A DNA stretch of 64,000 nt, from the NCBI RefSeq assembly GCF_009799925.1, contig NZ_WELK01000003.1:62001-126000 (forward strand), in the 5' to 3' direction. Origin of the DNA: Pseudomonas sp. R-28-1W-6. GTDB taxonomy: Bacteria; Pseudomonadota; Gammaproteobacteria; Pseudomonadales; Pseudomonadaceae. Position numbers and translations under genes: made by a program. Below are positions 54,007-64,000 of this stretch, in pieces (positions within the stretch are counted from its first letter, which is position 1; every line of letters begins with the position of its first letter). Below the pieces are notes generated by a model, which saw only the letters and a program-made list of their open reading frames with translations, made no database searches and was not told the origin of the DNA.

Positions 54007-54815
54007 CAACGCGCTCCCAACAAATCATCAAGGTAATCCGGCGCCGGATAGTGGAAAGGCACCGGACCATCCGGAATGCCCTGCATGAACTGCTGGATGC
54101 GCGGGTTGTCCGAATGCATCAGCTCGGCCGGGGTGCCCTGGCCGAGCACCTGGCCATCGCCCACCACATAGAGGTAGTCGGCGATGCTGGCGGTTTCCGC
54201 CAGGTCGTGGGACACCACGATGCTGGTGATGCCTAGGGCATCGTTGAGCAGGCGGATCAGGCGCACCAGCACGCCCATGGCGATCGGGTCCTGGCCGACG
54301 AACGGCTCGTCATACATCAGAATCTGCGGATCCAGGGCGATCGCCCGGGCCAGCGCCACGCGGCGCTTCATGCCGCCGGACAGTTCGTCCGGCATCAGCT
54401 CGTAGGCGCCGCGCAGGCCCACGGCCTGCAGCTTCATCAGCACGATGTCGCGGATCATCTCGTCGGACAGGTGCGTGTGCACCCGCAGCGGAAAGGCCAC
54501 GTTCTCGAACACATCGAGATCGGTGAACAGCGCGCCGCTCTGGAACAGCACGCCGAACTGCTTGCGCATGTCGAACAGCTCGCTGCGCGACAGGGTCGGC
54601 AGGTTCTGCCCGTTGACCCATACCTGGCCGCTGGCCGGCTTGAGCTGGGCGGCGATCAGGCGCAGCAAGGTGGTCTTGCCGCAACCGGAAGGCCCCATGA
54701 TGCCGGTGACCTTGCCCCGCGGGATGCGGATATCGACGTTGTCAAAGATGGTGCGTGCGCCACGCTTGAAGGTCAGGCCCTTCAGCTCGACGGCGTAGGC
54801 ATTTTCGGCGCTCAT
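54006..54815 (-). CDS. mlaF: Phospholipid ABC ATPase MlaF
   Basis: The product is 269 aa from the ATG at 54815, with AAGGAG 5 bases upstream. Walker [10 protein letters not shown], signature [15 protein letters not shown], Walker [13 protein letters not shown] and the switch His in VVSHDLAE are all present. First gene of mlaFEDCB and divergent from kdsD, from which it is separated by about 245 bases. Confidence 0.95.
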   Translation of the reverse strand: MSAENAYAVELKGLTFKRGARTIFDNVDIRIPRGKVTGIMGPSGCGKTTLLRLIAAQLKPASGQVWVNGQNLPTLSRSELFDMRKQFGVLFQSGALFTDLDVFENVAFPLRVHTHLSDEMIRDIVLMKLQAVGLRGAYELMPDELSGGMKRRVALARAIALDPQILMYDEPFVGQDPIAMGVLVRLIRLLNDALGITSIVVSHDLAETASIADYLYVVGDGQVLGQGTPAELMHSDNPRIQQFMQGIPDGPVPFHYPAPDYLDDLLGAR

Positions 54816-55019
54816 CCAAACTCCTTGTGATACAGCCTTCCATGGGCAGACGCAGCATTCCCGGGGCGGGATAGCACGCGACGCGGGCAGGCCGAACAGG
54901 CCGCGCAATATATCACTCCAGCCCGGCGCACCCAAGGCGCCGCGATGTTTTCAGGGAATTTCGCCGGCGCGTCGCGCAACCTGCGATCCACTAGAGGTGA
55001 GGCTGCGTCGCTTTCCCGT

Positions 55020-55025
55020 TATAAT
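55020..55025 (+). promoter_or_regulatory. Possible -10 box (TATAAT) of the kdsD-lpt operon
   Basis: A perfect TATAAT lies 35 bases before the kdsD ATG in the mlaF-kdsD divergent region. The -35 region is poor. Confidence 0.4.
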
Positions 55026-55060
55026 CGCCGACTTTTCTGCCGGCCACCGTGAATCCAGCC

Positions 55061-56035
55061 ATGAGCCAGTCCACCGATCTGATCCAATCCGCCCAGCGCA
55101 CCATGCGCCTCGAACTCGACGCCATCGAGGCCCTGCTGGGACGCATCAATGGCGATTTCGTCCGCGCCTGCGAACTGATGCTGGCCTGCAAGGGCCGTAT
55201 CGTGGTGGTCGGCATGGGCAAGTCCGGGCATATCGGCAACAAGATCGCCGCCACCCTGGCCAGCACCGGCACCCCGGCGTTCTTCGTCCACCCGGCCGAG
55301 GCCAGCCATGGCGACATGGGCATGATCACCCGCGACGACGTGGTGCTGGCCCTGTCCAACTCCGGCTCCACCGCCGAGATCGTCACCCTGCTGCCGCTGA
55401 TCAAGCGCCTCGGCATCACCCTGATCAGCATGACCGGCAACCCCGATTCGCCGCTGGCCAAGGCCGCCGAAGTCAACCTGGATGCCCAGGTCGCCCAGGA
55501 AGCCTGCCCGCTGAACCTGGCACCGACCTCTTCCACCACCGTATCCCTGGTGCTCGGCGACGCCCTGGCCATCGCCCTGCTGGAAGCCCGCGGCTTCACC
55601 GCCGAAGACTTCGCCTTCTCCCACCCGGGTGGCGCCCTGGGCCGCCGTCTGCTGCTCAAGGTGGAGAACGTCATGCACAGCGGCACCCGCCTGCCGCTGG
55701 TACAGCGCGGCACCAGCCTGCGCGACGCCCTGCTGGAAATGACCCGCAAGGGCCTGGGCATGACCGTGGTGGTCGAAAGCAACGGCCAGCTGGCCGGGAT
55801 CTTCACCGACGGCGACCTGCGCCGCACCCTGGACAAGGGCATCGACGTGCGCGAAGCCAGCATCGACGCGGTGATGACCGTCCACGGCAAGACCGCCCGC
55901 GCCGAGATGCTCGCCGCCGAGGCCCTGAAAATCATGGAAGACCACAAGATCAACGCCCTGGTCGTGGTCGATGGCGAGGAGCGCCCGGTCGGCGCCCTCA
56001 ACATGCACGACCTACTGCGCGCCGGAGTGATGTAA
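55061..56035 (+). CDS. kdsD: D-arabinose 5-phosphate isomerase
   Basis: The product is 324 aa. An N-terminal SIS sugar-isomerase domain (VVGMGKSGHIGNKIAATL, SNSGSTAEI) is followed by two CBS domains (about 205-324). It converts ribulose 5-phosphate to arabinose 5-phosphate for Kdo synthesis. ATG at 55061 preferred over an upstream in-frame GTG. kdsC follows directly after its stop. Confidence 0.96.
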   Translation: MSQSTDLIQSAQRTMRLELDAIEALLGRINGDFVRACELMLACKGRIVVVGMGKSGHIGNKIAATLASTGTPAFFVHPAEASHGDMGMITRDDVVLALSNSGSTAEIVTLLPLIKRLGITLISMTGNPDSPLAKAAEVNLDAQVAQEACPLNLAPTSSTTVSLVLGDALAIALLEARGFTAEDFAFSHPGGALGRRLLLKVENVMHSGTRLPLVQRGTSLRDALLEMTRKGLGMTVVVESNGQLAGIFTDGDLRRTLDKGIDVREASIDAVMTVHGKTARAEMLAAEALKIMEDHKINALVVVDGEERPVGALNMHDLLRAGVM

Positions 56036-56560
56036 ATGAACGATCAACTGCAACAGCGCGCCAAGGCGATCAAACTGGCCATCTTCGATGTCGACGGTGT
56101 ACTGACCGACGGCCGCCTCTACTTTCTCACCGATGGCAGCGAGTTCAAGACCTTCAACACCCTCGACGGCCATGGCATCAAGATGCTGATCAACTCCGGG
56201 GTACGCACCGCCATCATCAGCGGACGCAAGACCCCGGTGGTCGAGCGCCGTGCGCAGAACCTGGGCATCCAGCACCTGTACCAGGGCCGCGAAGACAAGC
56301 TGGTGGTGCTCGACGAGCTGCTCGGCGAGCTCGGGCTAAGCTACGAGCAAGTCGCCTATCTGGGTGACGACCTGCCCGACCTGCCGGTGATTCGCCGGGT
56401 CGGTCTGGGCATGGCCGTGGCCAGCGCCGACGGCTTCGTCCGCCAGCACGCCCACGGCGTCACCGCAGCACGCGGCGGCGAAGGCGCGGCGCGCGAGTTC
56501 TGCGAATTGATCATGCGCGCCCAGGGCAGCCTTGAAGCCGCCCAAGCCGCCTACCTCTAG
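56036..56560 (+). CDS. kdsC: Kdo-8-phosphate phosphatase
   Basis: The product is 174 aa, a HAD-superfamily C0 phosphatase without a cap domain. The nucleophile motif is FDVDGVLTDG, followed by IISGRKTPVVERRA and the metal motif YLGDDLPDLPV. It releases Kdo from Kdo-8-P for lipopolysaccharide. Its ATG touches the kdsD stop. Confidence 0.96.
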   Translation: MNDQLQQRAKAIKLAIFDVDGVLTDGRLYFLTDGSEFKTFNTLDGHGIKMLINSGVRTAIISGRKTPVVERRAQNLGIQHLYQGREDKLVVLDELLGELGLSYEQVAYLGDDLPDLPVIRRVGLGMAVASADGFVRQHAHGVTAARGGEGAAREFCELIMRAQGSLEAAQAAYL

Positions 56561-56568
56561 GATCAGTC

Positions 56569-57138
56569 ATGCCTGCCAAACTGCGACCGCTCCTGATCTA
56601 CAGCCTGATCGCCGCCCTGCTGGGCGCGATCGGCTACTGGAACATCCGCCCGGAAAGCTTCCTCGACAAGCCGACCGTCGGCGAAAGCAACAGCACCATC
56701 GACTTCTACGTGGTCAACGCGCGCACCCTGCAATATCAGGAGGACGGCCAACTGCAGTACGAGATGACCGCCGACAAGCTGGAACACATCAAGGCCAGCG
56801 ACATCACCCTGCTGAGCCAGCCGGACCTGCAGCTGTACCGCGGCAGCGCCTACCCCTGGCACGTGCAGAGCGCGCGGGGCGAAGTGGCCCCGCAAGGCAA
56901 GGAAGTCGAACTGATCGATGACGTGCGCGTGGCGCGCACCGATGCCAAAGGCCGACCGACCGTGATCACCAGCAGCCGGATGACCGTATTTCCGGACAAG
57001 GAATATGCGCAAACCCAGCAAGCCGTTAGAATCGAGGCCGCCAACGGGGTGACCACGGCACAAGGAATGAAAGCGTACATGAATGACGGCCGGATACTCC
57101 TGCTGTCCAACGTAAGAGGCCAGCATGAGGTTCGTTAA
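56569..57138 (+). CDS. lptC: LPS export protein LptC
   Basis: The product is 189 aa. One N-terminal TM helix (about 7-24) anchors a periplasmic beta-jellyroll (DUF1239) with YEMTADKLEHIKASDITLLS. It passes lipopolysaccharide from LptB2FG to LptA. It overlaps lptA by 14 bases. Confidence 0.94.
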   Translation: MPAKLRPLLIYSLIAALLGAIGYWNIRPESFLDKPTVGESNSTIDFYVVNARTLQYQEDGQLQYEMTADKLEHIKASDITLLSQPDLQLYRGSAYPWHVQSARGEVAPQGKEVELIDDVRVARTDAKGRPTVITSSRMTVFPDKEYAQTQQAVRIEAANGVTTAQGMKAYMNDGRILLLSNVRGQHEVR

Positions 57139-57687
57139 CCGTTTCCCCCTCCGGACCCTCCCCCTGTTGCTCATCGGCCTCGGCGCCGCGCTTGGAAGCG
57201 CGGGTGCCTGGGCTCTGCCGAGCGACCGCGAGCAACCGATCCGGGTTCAGGCCGACAGCGCCGAACTGGACGACAAGCAAGGCGTGGCGGTGTACCGCGG
57301 CGGCGTGGTGATCACCCAGGGCACCCTGAAGATCACCGGCGACACCGTGACCATCACCCAGGATGCCAACGGCGACGTCGAAGTCTTCACCTCGGTGGGC
57401 AAACCGGCCTACTACGAGCAGAAGCCCGCCGCGGACAAGGAGATCGTCAAGGCCTACGGCCTGACCATCCAGTACTTCGCCAGCAACGAGCGCATCGTGC
57501 TGATAGACCAGGCCAAGGTGATCCAGGAAGGCAACACCTTCGAAGGCGAGAAGATCGTCTATGACACCCAGCGCCAGATCGTCAACGCCGGCCGCGCCAC
57601 TGGCACCGCCCTGAGCACGCCGCGGCCACGCATCGACATGGTCATCCAGCCGCGCAAGAAAACCGGCCAGCCGGAGCAAGCGCAGTA

Positions 57688-57688
<1 letters not shown>
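57125..57688 (+). CDS. lptA: LPS transport periplasmic protein LptA
   Basis: The product is 187 aa. Signal peptide about 1-30 (ending AWA). The OstA-like beta-jellyroll begins [23 protein letters not shown]. LptA filaments bridge the periplasm for LPS transport. Its TAA overlaps the lptB ATG by one base. Confidence 0.95.
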
Positions 57689-58413
<725 letters not shown>

Positions 58414-58559
58414 TGCAGGCGCCGCCGCACTACATGGACGTTGTCAAGCCTAGGCAAAGCCGTCAGATTCAGGCATATAATTTGCTTACTGGCGGCGCCC
58501 CGGCGCCCTGTAGTGAATGGCGCGACTGCGCCGGCAAATAAGGTGCAAAGCTTCCTGCC

Positions 58560-60053
58560 ATGAAACCTTCGCTAGTCCTCAAGATGGGCCAGCAGCTGAC
58601 GATGACCCCGCAGCTGCAACAAGCCATTCGCCTCCTCCAGCTGTCCACCCTGGATCTGCAGCAGGAAATCCAGGAAGCCCTGGAATCCAACCCCATGCTG
58701 GAGCGCCAGGAAGACGGCGAAGATTTCGACAACAGCGACCCGCTGGCCGATGGCGAAGAGCAGAACACCCAGGCCGCCCCCCAGGACACCTACCAGGAAA
58801 CCAACAGCACGCCCGCCGATGCCATCGAGGACGGCGAGTGGAACGAACGCATCCCCAGCGAGCTGCCGGTCGATACCGCCTGGGAAGACGTCTACCAGAC
58901 CAGCGCCAGCAGCCTGCCGAGCAACGACGATGACGAGTGGGACTTCACCACCCGCACCTCCGCCGGCGAGAGCCTGCAGACCCATCTGCTGTGGCAGCTG
59001 AACCTGGCACCGATGTCGGACACCGACCGCCTGATCGCCGTGACCCTGATCGACTGCATCAACGACCAGGGCTACCTGGAAGAGTCGCTTGAGGAAATCG
59101 TCGAGGCCTTCGACCCGGAAATGGACGTCGAACTGGACGAAGTCGAAGCCGTCCTGCACCGCATCCAGAACTTCGACCCGGCCGGGGTCGGCGCCCGTGA
59201 CCTGCGCGAATGCCTGCTCCTGCAGCTGCGCCAGCTGCCCGCCAGCACGCCCTGGCTGAGCGAGGCCCAGCGCCTGGCCGGCGACCACCTCGACCTGCTC
59301 GGCAGCCGCGACTACAGCCAGCTGATGCGGCGCATGAAGCTCAAGGAAGACGAGCTGCGCCAGGTCATCGAGCTGATCCAGAGCCTCAACCCGCGCCCCG
59401 GCTCGCAGATCGAAGCCAGCGAACCGGAATATGTGGTGCCGGACGTCATCGTGCGCAAGCACAACGAGCGCTGGCTGGTCGAGCTGAACCAGGAAGCGGT
59501 GCCGCGCCTGCGGGTCAACGCGCAGTACGCCGGCTTCGTCAAACGCGCCGACTCCAGCGCCGACAACACCTTCATGCGCAACCAGCTGCAGGAGGCGCGC
59601 TGGTTCATCAAGAGCCTGCAAAGCCGCAACGAAACCCTGATGAAGGTCGCCTCGCAGATCGTCGAGCACCAGCGCGGCTTCCTCGAGTACGGCGACGAGG
59701 CGATGAAGCCGCTGGTCCTGCACGACATCGCCGAGGCGGTGGGCATGCACGAGTCGACCATCTCGCGGGTCACCACGCAGAAGTTCATGCACACCCCGCG
59801 CGGCATTTACGAGCTGAAATACTTCTTTTCCAGCCACGTCAGCACCGCGGAAGGCGGCGAATGCTCGTCGACGGCGATCCGCGCCATCATCAAAAAACTG
59901 GTCGCCGCGGAAAACGCGAAAAAGCCATTGAGTGACAGCAAGATCGCTGGTTTACTGGAAGCACAGGGCATTCAGGTAGCCCGTCGCACCGTCGCCAAAT
60001 ACCGCGAATCACTCGGGATAGCGCCTTCGAGCGAACGCAAGCGGTTGATGTAA
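58560..60053 (+). CDS. rpoN: RNA polymerase sigma-54 factor
   Basis: The product is 497 aa. Region I is Gln/Leu-rich ([19 protein letters not shown]), region II is acidic (about 55-135), followed by the core-binding domain, a helix-turn-helix near 385-410, and the RpoN box [10 protein letters not shown] at 474-483. It directs transcription from -24/-12 promoters, such as the one upstream of urtA in this window. It heads the conserved rpoN-hpf-ptsN-rapZ-ptsO group. Confidence 0.97.
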   Translation: MKPSLVLKMGQQLTMTPQLQQAIRLLQLSTLDLQQEIQEALESNPMLERQEDGEDFDNSDPLADGEEQNTQAAPQDTYQETNSTPADAIEDGEWNERIPSELPVDTAWEDVYQTSASSLPSNDDDEWDFTTRTSAGESLQTHLLWQLNLAPMSDTDRLIAVTLIDCINDQGYLEESLEEIVEAFDPEMDVELDEVEAVLHRIQNFDPAGVGARDLRECLLLQLRQLPASTPWLSEAQRLAGDHLDLLGSRDYSQLMRRMKLKEDELRQVIELIQSLNPRPGSQIEASEPEYVVPDVIVRKHNERWLVELNQEAVPRLRVNAQYAGFVKRADSSADNTFMRNQLQEARWFIKSLQSRNETLMKVASQIVEHQRGFLEYGDEAMKPLVLHDIAEAVGMHESTISRVTTQKFMHTPRGIYELKYFFSSHVSTAEGGECSSTAIRAIIKKLVAAENAKKPLSDSKIAGLLEAQGIQVARRTVAKYRESLGIAPSSERKRLM

Positions 60054-60087
60054 CCCGCAAGCATTGCGGTGTGATGCGGCACTGAGG

Positions 60088-60166
60088 GAAGGCTTTTGCA
60101 AAACTGGATACGTGCCATGCGCCCTGCCCTTCGGGGGGATCCCAGGACAGTTCTGCAAAAGCCTTC
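60088..60166. repeat. 79-bp inverted-repeat element between rpoN and hpf
   Basis: Ends GAAGGCTTTTGCAAAACTG (60088-60106) and CAGTTCTGCAAAAGCCTTC (60148-60166) match at 18 of 19 positions. The 41-base centre carries no gene. It begins 35 bases after the rpoN stop and could be a miniature mobile element also serving as a transcriptional attenuator. Confidence 0.75.
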
Positions 60167-60235
60167 TCGCGCCAGAGTGTTACGGTGGCAGGCCCGCTAG
60201 CCTGTCTCTTACACAAGGCAACAAGGAGAAGCGGT

Positions 60236-60544
60236 ATGCAAGTCAACATCAGTGGACACCAACTGGATGTGACCGACGCCCTGCGCGACTACATCGGCGA
60301 AAAACTCGGCCGACTGGAGCGCCATTTCGACAAGATCACCAACGTGCAGGTGACCATGGCAGTCGAGAAGCTCAAGCAGAAAATCGAGGCGACCCTGCAC
60401 GTTGCAGGCGGCGAAGTAGTCGCCAACGCCGAACACGACGACATGTACGCGGCGATCGACCTGCTCGCCGACAAACTCGACCGCCAACTGATCAAACACA
60501 AGGAAAAGCAGCTCGGCCGCCTGCAAGGCGCGACAGCCCGCTGA
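60236..60544 (+). CDS. hpf: Ribosome hibernation promoting factor, short form
   Basis: The product is 102 aa from the ATG at 60236, with AAGGAG upstream. It has the HPF/YfiA fold (MQVNISGHQLDVTDALRDYI) without the long-form C-terminal dimerisation domain. It binds the 30S subunit in stationary phase. It lies downstream of rpoN across an inverted-repeat element. Confidence 0.95.
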   Translation: MQVNISGHQLDVTDALRDYIGEKLGRLERHFDKITNVQVTMAVEKLKQKIEATLHVAGGEVVANAEHDDMYAAIDLLADKLDRQLIKHKEKQLGRLQGATAR

Positions 60545-60556
60545 AATCCCCCACCC

Positions 60557-61021
60557 ATGATCCGACTTGAAAATATCCTGACCGCCGGCCGTTCCCTGGT
60601 GAACGTGCCGGGCGGCAGTAAGAAGCGCGTCCTCGAACAGATTGCCAACCTGGTCGCGCGCGAACTGCCCGATCTCGACTCGCAGGACATCTTCGAAAGC
60701 CTGATAGCCCGTGAAAAACTCGGCTCCACCGGGTTCGGTAACGGCATCGCCATTCCCCACTGTCGCCTGCCCGGCTGCAGCGCCCCCATCAGTGCGGTGC
60801 TGCGCCTGGATGCGCCGGTGGACTTCGACGCCATCGACGGCGCCCCGGTCGATCTGCTGTTCGTCCTGCTGGTTCCCGAAGCGGCGACCGACGAGCACCT
60901 GGAGCTGCTCCGCCAGATCGCCAGCATGCTCGACCGCAGCGAAGTGCGTGAGCGCTTGCGCCAGGCGCCAAGCAGCGAGAACCTCTACCAGGTGGTTGTC
61001 GACGTACAGAGCGGCCAATAG
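60557..61021 (+). CDS. ptsN: PTS-Ntr EIIA component
   Basis: The product is 154 aa. The phosphorylated His68 is in GIAIPHCRLPG. EIIA-Ntr receives phosphate from NPr and regulates potassium uptake and sigma-54-linked processes; it does not transport sugar. It starts 12 bases after hpf and is followed by rapZ. Confidence 0.95.
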   Translation: MIRLENILTAGRSLVNVPGGSKKRVLEQIANLVARELPDLDSQDIFESLIAREKLGSTGFGNGIAIPHCRLPGCSAPISAVLRLDAPVDFDAIDGAPVDLLFVLLVPEAATDEHLELLRQIASMLDRSEVRERLRQAPSSENLYQVVVDVQSGQ

Positions 61022-61040
61022 GCCAGGGTAGGACAGCGTC

Positions 61041-61898
61041 ATGCGCCTGATCATCGTCAGCGGTCGCTCCGGCTCGGGCAAAAGCACCGCCCTCGACGTG
61101 CTCGAGGACAACGGTTTCTACTGCATCGACAACCTGCCGGCGATCCTCCTGCCGGAACTGGCCGAGCGCGCCCTGCTGCAGACCGAGCTGCTGCACCCGC
61201 AGGTCGCCGTATCGATCGACGCACGCAACCTGCCCAGCCAGCTCAAGCGCTTCCCCGAACTGCTCGCCGAAGTGCGCTCGCGCCACATCATCTGCGACGT
61301 ACTGTATCTGGATGCCGACGAAGAGACCCTGCTCAAGCGCTTCTCCGAGACCCGCCGGCGCCACCCACTGACCAGCGAGACGCGCTCCCTCGCCGAAGCC
61401 ATCCGCGACGAAGCCGCCCTGCTCAGCCCGATCACCGACCTGGCCGACCTCAAGCTCGACACCACCCACCTGAACCTCTACCAGCTGCGCGACAGCCTCA
61501 AGCTGCGCCTGCTGAACAAGCCCGAGCCGGGCACCGCGTTCCTCATCGAGTCCTTCGGTTTCAAGCGCGGCATGCCGGTGGATGCCGACCTGGTGTTCGA
61601 CGTGCGCTGCCTGCCCAACCCGTACTGGAAGCCCGATCTGCGCGAAATGTCCGGGCTGGAACAGCCGGTCGCCGAATACCTGGCCGCCCTGCCGGATGTC
61701 GAGGAGATGTACCAGGACATCCATGCCTACCTGCACAAGTGGCTGCCCCGCTTTGCCTCCAGCAATCGCTCCTACGTGACCATCGCCATTGGCTGCACCG
61801 GCGGCCACCATCGCTCGGTGTACCTGGCCAACCGCCTCGGCGCTGCCCTCAAGCCCACCCTGAAGAATCTCCAGGTTCGCCACCGCGAACTGGGTTAA
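61041..61898 (+). CDS. rapZ: RNase adapter protein RapZ
   Basis: The product is 285 aa. Walker A is GRSGSGKS (8-15) and the C-terminal conserved block is [17 protein letters not shown]. In E. coli it guides RNase E to the GlmZ small RNA; in Pseudomonas the target is less clear. It sits between ptsN and ptsO as usual. Confidence 0.95.
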   Translation: MRLIIVSGRSGSGKSTALDVLEDNGFYCIDNLPAILLPELAERALLQTELLHPQVAVSIDARNLPSQLKRFPELLAEVRSRHIICDVLYLDADEETLLKRFSETRRRHPLTSETRSLAEAIRDEAALLSPITDLADLKLDTTHLNLYQLRDSLKLRLLNKPEPGTAFLIESFGFKRGMPVDADLVFDVRCLPNPYWKPDLREMSGLEQPVAEYLAALPDVEEMYQDIHAYLHKWLPRFASSNRSYVTIAIGCTGGHHRSVYLANRLGAALKPTLKNLQVRHRELG

Positions 61899-61912
61899 GG
61901 ACTGTCCGCCGC

Positions 61913-62185
61913 ATGCCCGCCTGCGAAATCACCATCATCAACAAGCTCGGCCTGCATGCGCGCGCGGCGGCCAAGTTCGTCGGCGTGGCCGGCAGCTTCC
62001 CCTGCCAGATTCGCGCCGGGCGCTCGGCCGAGAGCCTGGTCGACGGCAAGAGCATCATGGCGGTGATGATGCTGGCCGCCGGCAAGGGCACCAGCCTGCA
62101 CCTTCATACCGAAGGCGAGCAGGCGGACGAGGCGCTGAATGCGCTGGTCGAACTGATCAACAACCGCTTCGACGAAGGCGAATAA
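61913..62185 (+). CDS. ptsO: PTS-Ntr phosphocarrier protein NPr
   Basis: The product is 90 aa, an HPr-fold protein. The phosphorylated His15 is in GLHARAAAKF and the conserved SLVDGKSIMAVMML follows. It passes phosphate from EI-Ntr (PtsP) to PtsN. Last gene of the rpoN group, ended by a strong terminator. Confidence 0.95.
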   Translation: MPACEITIINKLGLHARAAAKFVGVAGSFPCQIRAGRSAESLVDGKSIMAVMMLAAGKGTSLHLHTEGEQADEALNALVELINNRFDEGE

Positions 62186-62198
62186 GTCGCCGACATGC

Positions 62199-62235
62199 AA
62201 AAGGGGCTGCCCGGCGAACCGGGCAGCCCCTTTTT
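62199..62235. terminator. Bidirectional terminator between ptsO and pmbA
   Basis: AAAAGGGGCTGCCCGG and CCGGGCAGCCCCTTTT form a 16-bp perfect stem with a CGAA loop, flanked by A and T runs, so it can stop both convergent genes. Confidence 0.92.
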
Positions 62236-62249
62236 CGTGGTGTCGCCGC

Positions 62250-63596
62250 TCAGCTGCCGGCGACGGTCATCTTCTCGATCAACACCGACCCGGTGCGGAT
62301 ATTGCCGCGCAGCTCCAGGTCGCAGCCGACCGCGACGATCTGCCGGAACATCTCGCGCAGGTTGCCGGCGATGGTCACCTCCTGCACCGGGAACTGGATC
62401 TCGCCGTTCTCCACCCAGAAACCGGCGGCACCGCGCGAGTAGTCGCCGGTGACCATGTTCAGCCCCTGGCCCATCAGTTCGGTCACCAGCAGGCCGCGGC
62501 CCATGCGCTTGAGCAGGGCCTGCTGGTCTTCGGCGCCATGGCTGACGAACAGGTTGTGCACGCCCCCCGAGTTGGCCGTGCTGGGCAGGCCCAGCTTGCG
62601 CCCGGAGTAGGTGCCGAGGATGTAGGAAACCAGCTCGCCTCCGGCGACGAAGGGCTTGGCATAGGTGGCCAGGCCGTCGCCATCGAAGGCCGCACTGCCC
62701 ATCGCCCGCGGGATATGCGGACGCTCGTCGAGGCTCAGCCACTCGGGAAACAGCTGATGGCCCAGGGCGCCCTCGAGGAATGACGACTTGCGATACAGGT
62801 TGCCGCCGGAGATTGCCGCCAGGAAGCTGCCGAACAGCCCGGTGGCCAGCTCGGCGGCAAACAGCACCGGCACCTCGCAGGTCGGCACCGGCCGCGCGCC
62901 CAGCCGTGCCGCCGTGCGCCTGGCCGCATGGCGGCCGATCTGCAACGGATCGGCGAGCAGCTCGCCCTGGCGATTGACATCGTACCAGTAGTCGCGCTGC
63001 ATCTGTCCCTCGCCCTCGGCGATCATCACGCAGCTCAGGCTGTGCCGGGTGCTGGCGTAGCCGCCAATGAAGCCGTGGCTGTTGCCATACACGCGGCAGC
63101 CCTGGTGGGTGTTGAGGGTGGTGCCGTCGGCCTTGGTGATCCGCGGATCGGCAGCGAACGCCGCCTCTTCGCAGGCCAGGGCCAGCTCGATACCCTGCTC
63201 GGGCGCCAGGGCCCAGGGATGGTAGAGGTCCAGTTCGGGGAACTCGCGCGCCATCAGTCCGGCATCGGCCAGGCCGGCGCAGTCATCCTCGGACGCGTGC
63301 CTGGCGATGGCCAGGGCCGCCGCCACGGTTTCGCGGATCGCCGCCTCGCCGGTCGCCGAGGTACTCGCCGAGCCCTTGCGCTGGCCGACATACAGGGTGA
63401 TGCCGAAGCCCTCGTCACGATTGAACTCGACCGTTTCCACCTCGCGCTGGCGCACCGTGGTCGACAAGCCCTGCTCCATCGATACCGCCACCTCGCAGGC
63501 GCTGGCACCCTGGCGCCGCGCCTCGGCGATGATCTGCGCGACCTGCGCCTGCAACGCCGGCAATGCCTGCGGGCCAACCACTTCTGCTGCACTCAT
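62250..63596 (-). CDS. pmbA: Metalloprotease-like protein PmbA (TldE)
   Basis: The product is 448 aa, full length. It is the TldE half of the TldD/TldE heterodimer, which cleaves unfolded peptides and matures microcins; TldE lacks the metal site found in TldD, and no HExxH-like zinc motif is seen here. The C-terminal block SGGVHNLFVSHG and GAAGFWVENGEIQFPVQE is typical. It is divergent from darP. Confidence 0.95.
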   Translation of the reverse strand: MSAAEVVGPQALPALQAQVAQIIAEARRQGASACEVAVSMEQGLSTTVRQREVETVEFNRDEGFGITLYVGQRKGSASTSATGEAAIRETVAAALAIARHASEDDCAGLADAGLMAREFPELDLYHPWALAPEQGIELALACEEAAFAADPRITKADGTTLNTHQGCRVYGNSHGFIGGYASTRHSLSCVMIAEGEGQMQRDYWYDVNRQGELLADPLQIGRHAARRTAARLGARPVPTCEVPVLFAAELATGLFGSFLAAISGGNLYRKSSFLEGALGHQLFPEWLSLDERPHIPRAMGSAAFDGDGLATYAKPFVAGGELVSYILGTYSGRKLGLPSTANSGGVHNLFVSHGAEDQQALLKRMGRGLLVTELMGQGLNMVTGDYSRGAAGFWVENGEIQFPVQEVTIAGNLREMFRQIVAVGCDLELRGNIRTGSVLIEKMTVAGS

Positions 63597-63712
63597 AAAT
63601 CACTCCAGAAACTGCACTCTGGCAGCCCGCCGGCCAAGCCCTGTGCTTGCCGTGTGAGGCTTGCCGCTACCCTTGCTGCTATCATGGCGACGTTTCCCTC
63701 TGGACCGCCCCC

Positions 63713-64000
63713 ATGGCTGATTCTTACGACGACGACTTCTCCGGCGAGAAGAGCAAAACCCAGATCAAGCGCGAACTGCATGCGCTGCAGGAACTGGGAC
63801 AACGCCTGACCACCCTCAAGCCCGACATGCAGGCCAAGCTGCCGCTGACCGACGGCCTGCGCAAGGCCCTGGCCGAAGCACCGAAACACACCGCCAATGC
63901 CGCCAAGAAGCGCCATGTGCAGTTCATCGGCAAGCTCATGCGCGACCAGGACATCGAGGCGATTCTCGCCCTGATCGACCAGGTCGACAGCTCCACCCGC
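63713..64000 (+). CDS. darP: Ribosome biogenesis factor DarP (YjgA), 3' end outside the window
   Basis: 96 codons are present and the frame is still open at the window edge. The DUF615 N-terminal block [20 protein letters not shown] and the [16 protein letters not shown] motif are clear. In E. coli the protein aids 50S subunit assembly. The pmbA-darP divergent pair is conserved. Confidence 0.92.
   Translation, partial: MADSYDDDFSGEKSKTQIKRELHALQELGQRLTTLKPDMQAKLPLTDGLRKALAEAPKHTANAAKKRHVQFIGKLMRDQDIEAILALIDQVDSSTR

Noticed and set aside
58441..58481. TTGTCA and TATAAT upstream of rpoN as a sigma-70 promoter
   Set aside because: The boxes are 29 bases apart, too far for a single promoter; the TATAAT may still be used, but no matching -35 is seen.

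Overview
The window is chromosomal DNA from a Pseudomonas. The GC content is high, gene density is high, and the gene order matches P. aeruginosa blocks that I recall. The left part follows the speA - gcbA - ctpL - dsbD - aroQ - accBC - prmA - dusB - fis - purHD - retS - urt - ure order (PAO1 about PA4838 to PA4873). The right part follows the hisC - hisD - hisG - murA - ibaG - mla - kds - lpt - rpoN - hpf - ptsN - rapZ - ptsO - pmbA - darP order (PAO1 about PA4447 to PA4473). The intergenic palindromes (GTAGGGTGGA..., GTAGCCCGGATG..., GTTGGGCT...) suggest the alcaligenes/mendocina/stutzeri side of the genus, but the species cannot be fixed from sequence alone.

Layout: 0-3 kb is the most accessory-like stretch: a truncated diguanylate cyclase, a secreted collagen-like protein with 63-bp tandem repeats, a small secreted partner of unknown function and a small membrane protein. 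3-11 kb holds a YbaK-type deacylase, a MATE exporter, a GAF-GGDEF cyclase, a DUF2214 membrane protein, and on the minus strand speA, yciH, a Nudix hydrolase and a DUF2333 protein. 11-15 kb is signalling: GcbA-type REC-REC-GGDEF and a CtpL-type chemoreceptor behind a Pho-box-like repeat. 15-27 kb is housekeeping: dsbD, aroQ, accBC, prmA, a DUF3426 protein, dusB-fis, purH and purD. 27-30 kb has the RetS hybrid sensor and a MarC-family protein.

30-40 kb is a urea acquisition and use locus. urtABCDE (ABC urea importer) sits behind a good sigma-54 promoter and is followed directly by ureD-ureA-GNAT-ureB-ureC. The accessory genes ureE, ureF and ureG are not in the window. 40-46.8 kb is mixed: a DMT permease, a glycine-zipper protein, a DksA-like zinc-finger protein, an oxaloacetate decarboxylase, an orphan T2SS-F protein with a solute-binding protein, a YegD-type Hsp70 and a tiny lipoprotein. 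The join between the two PAO1-like blocks falls here.

46.8-64 kb is envelope and nitrogen-PTS core. The minus strand reads mlaFEDCB - ibaG - murA - hisG - hisD - hisC; the plus strand, divergent from mlaF, reads kdsD - kdsC - lptC - lptA - lptB - rpoN - hpf - ptsN - rapZ - ptsO; then pmbA (minus) and the start of darP (plus).

I saw no rRNA, tRNA, CRISPR array, prophage or insertion sequence. No clearly new multi-gene system stands out. The items most worth a second look are the collagen-like/partner pair, the structured palindromes inside several operons (especially urtA-urtB), two inverted-repeat elements of about 80 and 140 bp, a possible leader peptide coupled to urtC, and an orphan T2SS-F gene.
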